Origin: Nocardioides sp. Arc9.136
Lineage (GTDB): Bacteria > Actinomycetota > Actinomycetes > Propionibacteriales > Nocardioidaceae
DNA: 64,000 bases
NCBI RefSeq assembly: GCF_030506255.1
Contig: NZ_CP113431.1
Span: forward strand, 930,001-994,000
Reading direction: 5' to 3'
Shown: positions 25,714 to 32,833 of the stretch, piece after piece
Layout of the letters: every line of letters starts with the position of its first letter
Numbering within the stretch: position 1 is the first letter of the stretch
The notes under the pieces: model-generated
Told to the model about the DNA's origin: nothing
What the model saw: the letters and a program-made list of their open reading frames with translations, nothing else
Database searches by the model: none
Translations under genes and position numbers: made by a program

Positions 25714-28407
25714 TCAGCGCTCCCAGGGAGCCGCGACCGGGTAGTACGCCGCGTAGAACTCGCGCAGCAGCCGGTCGAGCCGCGTGGCCGTCGCGGCGTG
25801 GTCGTGGTGGTCGCCGAGGCAGAAGAAGTCCTGCTGCCGGTCGAGCAGCCGCTGCAGCTGCCAGGCCACGTCGCTGTTGCTCACGTTGACGAAGGAGTGC
25901 TCGGCGGAGCCGAGGTACGCGCTGCCGGTCGCGAGGCCGTAGTGCTGGGCCAGCGAGCTCAGCACCGACACGTCGGTCTCGGAGCGGAACGGCGAGCGGG
26001 CGGTGCGGGCCAGCTCCTCGGGGAACCGTTCGGTGATCTCCTCCAGGACCGACACCCGGTGCGGGTGCGGGGTGTGGGCCAGGGTGCTGGTCGTGGTCGC
26101 GCCGAAGGCCTCCCGCAGCACCCGGCGGTTGTTCCAGGCGGCGCGGAGGTACGCCGGCGCGCCGGGGTCGTCGTCGGGTCCGACGGTCGTGGTGGAGAGG
26201 AAGACCGCGTTCTGCCCGGCGGGGGTGAACAGCTGCTCGGGGCGCACCGGACGACCGAGGAACACGTCGTCGTTGAGGTAGACCCACTGCTCGCTGAGCC
26301 CCGGGATGCGGTGCAGCGCGGTCTCGATCGCGTGCGAGCTGAACGTCGGCAGCGCGTCCGCCGGGAGGATCTCCCGGTGGTCGACCACGGTGACCTGCGG
26401 GTGGTCGCCGAGCCACGCGGGCCGCTGGCCGGCGGTGACGAGGTAGATGTGGCGCACCCAGGGCGCGAACAGGTGCACGCTGCGCATCGAGTGCCGCAGC
26501 TCGTCGCGGTGGACGAACCGCGCGCGGCCGCTGGCCTCGCGGGTGGTCGCCGTGCCGGTGACCTGCGACAGCCTCGCGGCACGGGCGTCGTTCCACTCCG
26601 GGTCGTTCCCGTCGACCCAGGTGTAGACGACGTCGACCGGGAAGCGGCACTGGTCGAACGTCGGCTCGGCCATCAGGGGCAGCGTGCGGACGGTGACGCC
26701 GTCGACGTCGTGGTCGACGAGCACGGTGCCGGGCGGCACGCGCTGGACCCAGCGGTTGCGGCGCGGCGCGACCAGGTCGCCGTCGACCGTCGACTCCCAG
26801 AACTGGAGGTCGACGGTGCCGCCGTGCGCGAGCAGGCCGGGGCGTCCGGTGGCGGGGTCCTCGGGCCACGGCTCGAGCGAGACCTGGGTGGTCATCCCGC
26901 GGCGCAGGTCACGGGCCAGCTCGGCGACCGGTGCGCGGCGCTCGTGCCAGCCGTGCTGGGCGGGGTCGCGCAGGGAGAGGTACGCCGGGACGTCGGCGGC
27001 CGCCAGGTGGTCCAGGACGGACCGGCGGGCCGACATCGGGACCGCGACGACCGGCGGGGTGGGCCCGTCCGGCGGGACCACGAACCACGCGTCGCTGGCG
27101 GCGCGGGCGGCGTCGACCGCCAGCCGCAGCGCGGTGCGGCGCGCCTCGAGGGGCGTCACCCCCGGGGCGGTCACGGGGTCGGCGGAGCGGCGACGCCGCG
27201 GGGGCTTGGCGAGGGCGCGGGCCTCGAGCCGTCCCCGCCCCGCCCGGCGGGCCCGCGCGTCGGCGAAGACCCCGAGCCAGCGCTCGGCGAGCGCGTGCGC
27301 GTCGTACTGCCGGGCGGCGCGGTGCGCCCCCGCGCCGAGCCGGTGGCGCAGCTCGTCGTCGGACGCGAGCCGGAGCAGGGCAGCGGCCATGCCGGCCACG
27401 GACTCCGGGCCGACGAGGAGCCCGGACACCTCGTGCTCGATGAGCTCGCGGGGACCGGAGCCGCAGTCGAAGCTGGCCACCGGGACACCCGCGGCCATCG
27501 CCTCCTGGGCGACCAGCGGGAGCCCCTCGGCGCGGGAGGTGACCGCGGAGATGCTCGCCTTGGCCCACTCGCCGCGCATGTCGGGGACGGCGCCGGGCAG
27601 CTCGACGCGGTCCCACAGGCCGTCCTTGCGGACCTGGCGCAGGATCTCGTTGCGCTGCGGGCCCTCGCCGCAGATCCGCAGCCGCCAGCCCGGCATCCGG
27701 TCGGCGACCAGGCCGAAGGCGGCGACGAGCTTGGTGAACTGCTTCTCCGGGACGAGCCGGCCCGCGGCGACGATCGTCCTGCGGTCCAGCCGGGAGCGGG
27801 GGACGAACCCGATCGGGAGCGGGTCGGGCACGACGACCGTCTCGGGGGCGACCTCGCCGAGGCGCTCGCGCAGCCAGGTCTCGGCCGACGGCGTCAGGAG
27901 GGCCACGACGTCGGCCTGCGGGGCGTGGGCCAGCAGCGGCTCGAGTCCCGAGGCGCGGTCGGAGGAGGAGCGGTGCTCCTGGTGGACCACCGTGACGTGG
28001 TCGGGCAGCAGCTGGACGGCCGAGGCCAGGAGGGCCGGGGTCACGGTGACCACCACGTCGACGTCGAGGGCCGGCAGCGCCGCCCCCATCGCCACGTCGG
28101 TCAGCGCGGAGAACTGCGCGTCCCACCGCGCCGGCACCAGCGCCGACCCGCGGTCCGCGAGAGCCGTGGCAGCCTGCGGGGCGAGGCCCGCGACGGCCGC
28201 TCGCGCCGGGTCGCGGTCCTCGCGGACGTCGGCGAGGTACTGCACCGTGACCCGGTCGTCGACCTCGTACCAGGGCCGGTCGGCCGTGCGGGTGACGCTG
28301 ACCAGCCGGACGTCGTGGTCGGGCGCGAGCGCGTTGGCCTGCGTGATGGCGGACCGGGTCGGCCCGGTCATCCCGTCGAGGTCGGTGACCAGCCAGGCGA
28401 TCCTCAC
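25714..28407 (-). CDS. GT4 glycosyltransferase fused to Stealth sugar-phosphate transferase
   Basis: An 897-residue bifunctional protein. Residues 1-375 are a GT4 glycosyltransferase (IVAAGRLVPEKQF, CGEGPQRNEI, SRAEGLPLVAQEAMAAGVPV, LIEHEVSGLLV). The C-terminal half is a Stealth protein: CR1 near 588 (VDVVYTWVDGNDPEW), CR2 near 630 (HRDELRHSMRSVHLFAPWVR), CR3 near 687-716 (SSHAIETALHRI, YLNDDVFLG), and CR4 at the extreme C-terminus (VAAPWE). Stealth enzymes transfer sugar-1-phosphate to make phosphodiester-linked capsules and teichoic-like polymers. The GTG start overlaps the stop of the upstream gene by 4 nt. Confidence 0.9.
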   Translation of the reverse strand: MRIAWLVTDLDGMTGPTRSAITQANALAPDHDVRLVSVTRTADRPWYEVDDRVTVQYLADVREDRDPARAAVAGLAPQAATALADRGSALVPARWDAQFSALTDVAMGAALPALDVDVVVTVTPALLASAVQLLPDHVTVVHQEHRSSSDRASGLEPLLAHAPQADVVALLTPSAETWLRERLGEVAPETVVVPDPLPIGFVPRSRLDRRTIVAAGRLVPEKQFTKLVAAFGLVADRMPGWRLRICGEGPQRNEILRQVRKDGLWDRVELPGAVPDMRGEWAKASISAVTSRAEGLPLVAQEAMAAGVPVASFDCGSGPRELIEHEVSGLLVGPESVAGMAAALLRLASDDELRHRLGAGAHRAARQYDAHALAERWLGVFADARARRAGRGRLEARALAKPPRRRRSADPVTAPGVTPLEARRTALRLAVDAARAASDAWFVVPPDGPTPPVVAVPMSARRSVLDHLAAADVPAYLSLRDPAQHGWHERRAPVAELARDLRRGMTTQVSLEPWPEDPATGRPGLLAHGGTVDLQFWESTVDGDLVAPRRNRWVQRVPPGTVLVDHDVDGVTVRTLPLMAEPTFDQCRFPVDVVYTWVDGNDPEWNDARAARLSQVTGTATTREASGRARFVHRDELRHSMRSVHLFAPWVRHIYLVTAGQRPAWLGDHPQVTVVDHREILPADALPTFSSHAIETALHRIPGLSEQWVYLNDDVFLGRPVRPEQLFTPAGQNAVFLSTTTVGPDDDPGAPAYLRAAWNNRRVLREAFGATTTSTLAHTPHPHRVSVLEEITERFPEELARTARSPFRSETDVSVLSSLAQHYGLATGSAYLGSAEHSFVNVSNSDVAWQLQRLLDRQQDFFCLGDHHDHAATATRLDRLLREFYAAYYPVAAPWER

Positions 28408-29342
28408 GAGCGCTCCTCCTGCTGGTCGTCCTGGTGGTCGTCCTGGTGGTCGTCCTGCTGGTCGTCGGGGTGGTCGTCGCGGGGCGGGACCCGCACCCCG
28501 AGCGTCGCGTCCGGGAACCACACCAGACGCCACAGCGGCCGGTCTGCCTCGTCGAGCAGGAGCGGCAGCAGCGTCGCCGGCCCGGGCTGGCGCAGGTCGT
28601 TGACGTCGCGGGCGAGGGGGCGCGCGGCCCCCGCGGCTGCGACGGTGATGTCGAGCCGCCGGCCGCGGTCGAGCGGCACGTCGTCGCGGGCGATCCGCGC
28701 CCGACCCTCCAGGACCGACACCGTCGCCACGACGTCCCCGTCCCGCCCGCCCGCCCGCAGGTGGAGCTCGCCGCCGGCCACGCCGCCCACGTGCAGCTCG
28801 ACGGCGTCGCCGGTGCTGGTCACCGACACGAGCCGGGGGAGCGGCCGCTCGACCGGTCGTCGGTGCAGCCGCAGGGTGCCGTCCTCGGCCCGCTCGAGGC
28901 CGAACCGGGCCGAGCCGTCGCGGGTCGTCGGCACCGCCGTCGGCCCGCCGTCGGGCCCGACCGCCGGTCCCACCTCCGTGAGCGGCGGGGTCCAGACCGC
29001 CCGGGGCGCGCGGCCGCCGGAGCCGACCAGCACGGCGTCGTACGTCGCGGGGCCGGTGCCGGGCAGCGCGAGCAGGTCGGCGCGGACCGAGCGGTAGGTC
29101 GGCGTGTCCTCGTGGTCGCCGACCAGGGCCACGACCTCGCCGGAACCGGTGTCGCGCAGGGCGAGCGTGCCGGGCGCGGCGTCGACGGCCAGCCACAGGT
29201 GCTCGCCGTCGAGGACGGCGGCGTACGCCGCGGTCGGGCGGCCGTGCGGCGGGGTGGGCCGGGGCGGTCGCTCGAGGGTCAGGTCGGGGGCGTGCTCGTC
29301 GGCGGGACCGGCCTCGGTCGACCGGCGGAGGTGGAGTCGCAC
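28404..29342 (-). CDS. Hypothetical protein with Asp/His-rich C-terminus
   Basis: An unrecognised 312-residue protein with repeated short beta-strand patterns (HLWLAVDAAPGTLALRD, VELHVGGVAGGELHLRAG) and no membrane helix or signal peptide. The last 24 residues are almost only Asp, His, Gln and Glu (DDHQDDHQDD), encoded by a 12-bp tandem repeat around 28425-28470. It is coupled to the GT4-Stealth gene downstream (GTGA overlap) and starts 1 nt after the stop of the gene upstream, so an accessory role in the same glycan pathway is likely. Its function is unknown. Confidence 0.7.
   Translation of the reverse strand: MRLHLRRSTEAGPADEHAPDLTLERPPRPTPPHGRPTAAYAAVLDGEHLWLAVDAAPGTLALRDTGSGEVVALVGDHEDTPTYRSVRADLLALPGTGPATYDAVLVGSGGRAPRAVWTPPLTEVGPAVGPDGGPTAVPTTRDGSARFGLERAEDGTLRLHRRPVERPLPRLVSVTSTGDAVELHVGGVAGGELHLRAGGRDGDVVATVSVLEGRARIARDDVPLDRGRRLDITVAAAGAARPLARDVNDLRQPGPATLLPLLLDEADRPLWRLVWFPDATLGVRVPPRDDHPDDQQDDHQDDHQDDQQEERS
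28425..28473. repeat. 12-bp coding tandem repeat
   Basis: GGTCGTCCTGGT-type 12-mers repeat about four times with small changes, encoding the D-D-H-Q / D-D-Q-Q repeats at the C-terminus of the 28404-29342 protein. Such repeats can expand or contract. Confidence 0.8.
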
Positions 29343-29343
29343 G

Positions 29344-29880
29344 TCAGGCGCCCGAGATGCCTTCGGGGCCGCCTGCCTGCTCGTCGAAGTTCTCGTGCTC
29401 GAGCAGGTGCAGCACCGGCACGCCGATCTTGCGGCGCGCCTGGGAGGTCCAGTCGACGTGGAAGAACTCCGCCACCACGTGGGGGCGGGTGAGGATGATC
29501 GCCTCGCGACCGTCGACGGCGCGCACCTTCTCGGCGAGCGCGTGGATCGGCGGGTCGGTGACGACCTCGCCCACGGCGGTGGCGCCGGCGCCGTGCAGTG
29601 CCTCGAGGGTGGCGGCCAGGTCGGCGCGTGAGCGGTCCTGGCAGTCCTGGCGGACCGCGTCGAGGTCGACCTCCGACATCGCCATCGCCGGCGAGGCGAG
29701 CAGCTCGCCCCCCGAGAGCGACCCCATCGCGGCCTCCACGCGGGCCGCGGCGTCCTCCATCGGCAGCAGCACGTGGTAGGTCACCGGCTCCTCGATGCCC
29801 TCGTGCAGGGAGCGGACCTGGGCGGCGTCGGCGGGCGTGAGCGCCTGCTCGACGAGCAGGACGACGTCGTAGTCGGGCAT
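29344..29880 (-). CDS. Small USP-like (HUP fold) protein
   Basis: A 178-residue soluble protein with alternating strands and helices: YDVVLLVEQAL at the N-terminus, AIILTRPHVVAEFFHVDW in the middle, and RRKIGVPVLHLLEHE near the end. The pattern resembles universal-stress-protein folds, without a clear ATP motif, so the call is tentative. The promoter is unusually clear: TAGGGT at 29893-29888 (minus strand), overlapping the end of the ligase gene, then 7 nt to ATG 29880. The next gene starts 1 nt after its stop. Confidence 0.65.
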   Translation of the reverse strand: MPDYDVVLLVEQALTPADAAQVRSLHEGIEEPVTYHVLLPMEDAAARVEAAMGSLSGGELLASPAMAMSEVDLDAVRQDCQDRSRADLAATLEALHGAGATAVGEVVTDPPIHALAEKVRAVDGREAIILTRPHVVAEFFHVDWTSQARRKIGVPVLHLLEHENFDEQAGGPEGISGA

Positions 29881-29885
29881 GGCGG

Positions 29886-31013
29886 TCACCCTAGTCCGGT
29901 CGGGTCGTCGGCGGGGGCGGCGCTGAGCACCTCGGCGAGGTCGTAGCGGACCGGCTCCTCGAGCTGGTCGTAGCCGCAGGAGGTGGGGTCGCGGTCGGGC
30001 CGCCACCGCTTGAAGTGGGCGGTGTGGCGGAACCGTCGGCCCTCCATGTGGTCGTACTTGACCTCCAGCACCAGGTCGGGGCGCAGCGGCGTGAACGAGA
30101 GGTCCTTGCCGACGCTCCACCGGCTCTGCGTGCCCGGGACCCGATCGGGGTTGGCGACGGCCATCTCGCTCCAGGCGCCCCACGGGTGCTCCTCGGGCGG
30201 ACACACGAGCGGCTGCAGCTCCTGGAGCAGCTCGGCGCGCCGCTTCTCGGTGAAGCTGGCGCTCACGCCGATGTGCTGGAGCGAGCCGTCGGCGTCGTAC
30301 AGCCCCAGCAGCAGGCTGCCGAGCAGCGGCCGCTCCGGCGTGCTCGTCTTGTGCTCGCGGTAGCCGGCGACGACGACGTCGGCGGTGCGCTCGTGCTTGA
30401 CCTTGAGCATGGTGCGCCCGTTCTGGACGTACGCCGCGTCGAGCGGCTTGGCGACCACGCCGTCGAGCCCTGCGCCCTCGAACCGCGTGAACCAGCTCTC
30501 CGCCTCGGTGGGGTCGGTCGTGGCGCGGGTGAGGTGGCACGGGCCCCGGCCGCCGACGAGGTGTCCGAGGGCCTCCTCCAGCGCCGCCCGCCGCTCGGAG
30601 AAGGGGCGGTCGAGGTACGACGCGTCACCCAGGGCCAGCAGGTCGAACGCCACGAAGCCGGCCGGGGTGGTCTCGCTCAGCATCGTGACGCGCGACTTCG
30701 CTGGGTGGATCCGCTCCTGCAGGACCTCGAACTCCAGCCGGTCGCCCACCGCGACGAACAGCTCGCCGTCGAGCACGCACCGCTCGGGGAGCTGCTCCTT
30801 GACCGCCTCGACCACCTCGGGGAAGTACCGGGTCAGCGGCTTGGTGTTGCGGCTGGTCAGCTCCACCTCGTCGCCGTCGCGGAACACGAGGCAGCGGAAC
30901 CCGTCCCACTTCGGCTCGTAGAGCAGCCCGCCCCCGTGCTTGGCCGGGTCGGGCACCCCGGCGACCGACTTGGCGAGCATCGGCTGGACGGGCGGCATCA
31001 CGGGCAGGTCCAC
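29886..31013 (-). CDS. ligC: ATP-dependent DNA ligase, LigC type
   Basis: Joins nicks using ATP. The 375 residues show nucleotidyl-transfer motif I YEPKWDGFR with the adenylated Lys, CVLDGELFV, GFVAFDLLALG, GVVAKPLD and LKVKHERT, then an OB domain with LVLEVKYDHMEG. The N-terminus (DLPVMPPVQPMLAKS) closely resembles mycobacterial LigC, a backup end-joining or repair ligase. I chose GTG 31013 because TAGGTT (31026-31021, minus strand) lies exactly 7 nt upstream and because this start matches LigC. The alternative ATG 31046 would put the -10 box inside the gene. The polymerase partner may be the LigD-Pol protein at 11945. Confidence 0.92.
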   Translation of the reverse strand: MDLPVMPPVQPMLAKSVAGVPDPAKHGGGLLYEPKWDGFRCLVFRDGDEVELTSRNTKPLTRYFPEVVEAVKEQLPERCVLDGELFVAVGDRLEFEVLQERIHPAKSRVTMLSETTPAGFVAFDLLALGDASYLDRPFSERRAALEEALGHLVGGRGPCHLTRATTDPTEAESWFTRFEGAGLDGVVAKPLDAAYVQNGRTMLKVKHERTADVVVAGYREHKTSTPERPLLGSLLLGLYDADGSLQHIGVSASFTEKRRAELLQELQPLVCPPEEHPWGAWSEMAVANPDRVPGTQSRWSVGKDLSFTPLRPDLVLEVKYDHMEGRRFRHTAHFKRWRPDRDPTSCGYDQLEEPVRYDLAEVLSAAPADDPTGLG

Positions 31014-31049
31014 GCTCCCGAACCTAGCGAGGACCAGGGACGTCATGGC

Positions 31050-32100
31050 GCTGGTCGGGCAGCGAGGCGCGCCAGCGCTTCCCGCTGGTCGAGCAGGGAG
31101 GCGCGCCAGCGCCGAGCGTCGTCGAGACCCGGTGGGGTGCCTGCGGTCTGGTGGTGGCCGGTTGATGGTGGTGGCGGTGGTGGGTGGGTTGCGGGGGTCT
31201 CGACGACGCTCGCTGGCGCTCGCTGCTCGACCAGCAGCGGACGACGCTCGCTGGGCTACTCGTTGGTCGAGCAGGGAGGCGCGCCAGCGCCGAGCGTCGT
31301 CGAGACCTGGTGAGGTGCCTGGGGTCCCTGTTGGTCGAGCAGGGAGGCGCGCCAGCGCCGAGCGTCGTCGAGACCCGGTGAGGTGCCTGCGGTCTGTTGG
31401 TCGAGCAGGGAGGCGCGCCAGCGCCGAGCGTCGTCGAGACCTGGTGAGGTGCCTGCGGTCCCTGTTGGTCGAGCAGGGAGGCGCGCCAGCGCCGAGCGTC
31501 GTCGAGACCCGGTGAGGTGCCCGCGGTCTGGTCGCGGTCGGTCGGTGGTGGTGACGGCCGTGGGTGGGTTGCGGGGGTCTCGACGACGCTCGCTGGCGCT
31601 CGCTGCTCGACCAGCAGCGGACGACGCTCGGTGGGCTACTCGTTGGTCGAGCAGGGAGGCGCGCCAGCGCCGAGCGTCGTCGAGACCCGGTGAGGTGCCT
31701 GCGGTCTGGTGGTGGTCGGTTGATGGTGGTGACGGCCGTGGGTGGGTTGCGGGGGTCTCGACGACGCTCGCTGGCGCTCGCTGCTCGACCAGCAGCGGAC
31801 GACGCTCGCTGGCGCTCGCTGCTCGACCAGCAGCGGACGACGCTCGCTGGGCTACTCGTTGGTCGAGCAGGGAGGCGCGCCAGCGCCGAGCGTCGTCGAG
31901 ACCCGGTGAGGTGCCTGCGGTCTGGTGGTGGTCGGTCGATGGTGGTGGCGGTGGTGGGTGGGTTGCGGGGGTCTCGACGACGCTCGCTGGCGCTCGCTGC
32001 TCGACCAGCAGCGGACGGCGCTCGCTGCTCGACCAGCAGCGGACGGCGCTCGCTGCTCGACCAGCAGTGCACGGCGCTCGCTGCTCGACCAGCGGTGGGC
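31050..32100. repeat. REP-like repeat array in both orientations (about 1.05 kb)
   Basis: This stretch holds no credible gene. Form A starts TGGTCGAGCAGGGAGGCGCG and ends CGTCGTCGAGACC (44 bp). It occurs seven times, at 31086, 31264, 31332, 31398, 31466, 31644 and 31860, with a decayed copy at 31052. Form B (38 bp) starts GGTCTCGACGACGCTCGC and ends GCTGCTCGACCA. It occurs at 31196, 31576, 31754 and 31970. B is close to the reverse complement of A with the centre altered. The A-to-B start distance is exactly 110 bp in all four cases. Half-units (GCTCGCTGCTCGACCAGC) trail off from 32008 to 32094. Long open frames through the array are low-complexity artefacts. Confidence 0.95.
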
Positions 32101-32172
32101 GGTGAGGCCGCGTCGTCCACAGCTCGCCGACCGCCGTGCGTGGCACTCGGGGCCACCGGGCAGGAGGCGCCC

Positions 32173-32493
32173 ATGCCCTGGACCTACATCCTCGAGTGCG
32201 CGGACGGCAGCTTCTACGTCGGCAGCACCACCGACATGGAGCGCCGGCTGAGCGAGCACGACCTGGGGCTCGGCGCGGTGTACACCCGCCCGCGACGCCG
32301 ACGGCCGGTCCGGCTCGCCTGGTGCGCGGAGCTCGGCCGGATCGACGACGCGTACGCGTTCGAGAAGCAGGTGCAGGGGTGGAGCAGGGCGAAGCGCCAG
32401 GCCTTGATCGACGGACGGGTGGACGACCTGCCGGCGCTGGCCCGTGGGCGGCGCCGGCCGCCACCGGTCTCCGGAGCCGGTGCGGGTGGCTGA
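32173..32493 (+). CDS. Single-domain GIY-YIG nuclease embedded in repeats
   Basis: A 106-residue GIY-YIG endonuclease-fold protein. Tyr5 in YIL and Tyr15-Val-Gly17 form the split signature. Arg24/Arg25 and His29 in RRLSEH follow, then Tyr37, and Glu64 in FEKQVQGWSRAKRQALI is the metal-binding acid. A strong AGGAGG (32162-32167) sits 5 nt before ATG 32173. The family (YhbQ-like/UPF0213 type) is widespread and poorly understood. Here it is flanked on both sides by the REP-like repeats, recalling REP-associated proteins. The C-terminal tail is Arg/Pro/Gly-rich. Catalytic residues appear intact. Confidence 0.9.
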   Translation: MPWTYILECADGSFYVGSTTDMERRLSEHDLGLGAVYTRPRRRRPVRLAWCAELGRIDDAYAFEKQVQGWSRAKRQALIDGRVDDLPALARGRRRPPPVSGAGAGG

Positions 32494-32512
32494 GGTCGTG
32501 CGTCGGTGCGGG

Positions 32513-32715
32513 GGTCTCGACGACGCTCGCTGGCGCTCGCTGCTCGACCAGCGGTGGACGGCGCTCGCTGGCGCTCGCTGCTCGACCAGCGGTGGACGGC
32601 GCTCGCTGGCGCTCGCTGCTCGACCAGCAGTGCGCGGCGCTCGCTGCTCGACCAGCAGTGCGCGGCGCTCGCTGCTCGACCAACAGTGCGCGGCGCTCGC
32701 TGCTCGACCGGCTGG
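32513..32715. repeat. REP-like repeats downstream of the GIY-YIG gene
   Basis: One complete form-B repeat (32513-32550) is followed by about five tandem half-units (GCTCGCTGCTCGACCAGC with GGTGGACG, AGTGCGCG or similar spacers), ending just upstream of the tRNA promoter (TAGGCT at 32725-32730). No form-A copy is seen on this side. Confidence 0.92.
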
Positions 32716-32753
32716 CGCTCATCTAGGCTGGGCCGGTCCTCCACGGGGGACGT

Positions 32754-32832
32754 TCCCCGGTTGGTCTGCCGGCAGGGCCCGCCTGACTTTGAATCAGGAC
32801 TAGCGACGTAGGTTCGACTCCTACCCGGGGAG
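32754..32832 (+). tRNA. tRNA-Gln (anticodon TTG), atypical
   Basis: TCCCCGG (32754-32760) pairs with CCGGGGA (32825-32831) in the acceptor stem. The anticodon stem CCTGA/TCAGG encloses CTTTGAA, anticodon TTG. The T arm is GTAGG-TTCGACT-CCTAC. The gene is 79 nt long with a 9-nt variable region, and two nucleotides instead of one between the D and anticodon stems, unusual for glutamine. CCA is not encoded. A TAGGCT -10 box lies about 24 nt upstream. The next base but one starts glmU. Confidence 0.82.
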
Positions 32833-32833
32833 C

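Noticed and set aside
31050..32100. CRISPR array
   Set aside because: Spacers are not unique or of constant length (the 66-178 bp periods include repeated spacer sequence), the repeats occur in both orientations, and no cas genes are near.
31564..32493. Long open frames (240-760 codons) through the repeat island on both strands
   Set aside because: They are repeats of the same low-complexity words (for example RAGRRASAERRRDP), change between frames as the repeat changes phase, and lack start signals. Only the 106-codon GIY-YIG part is a real protein.
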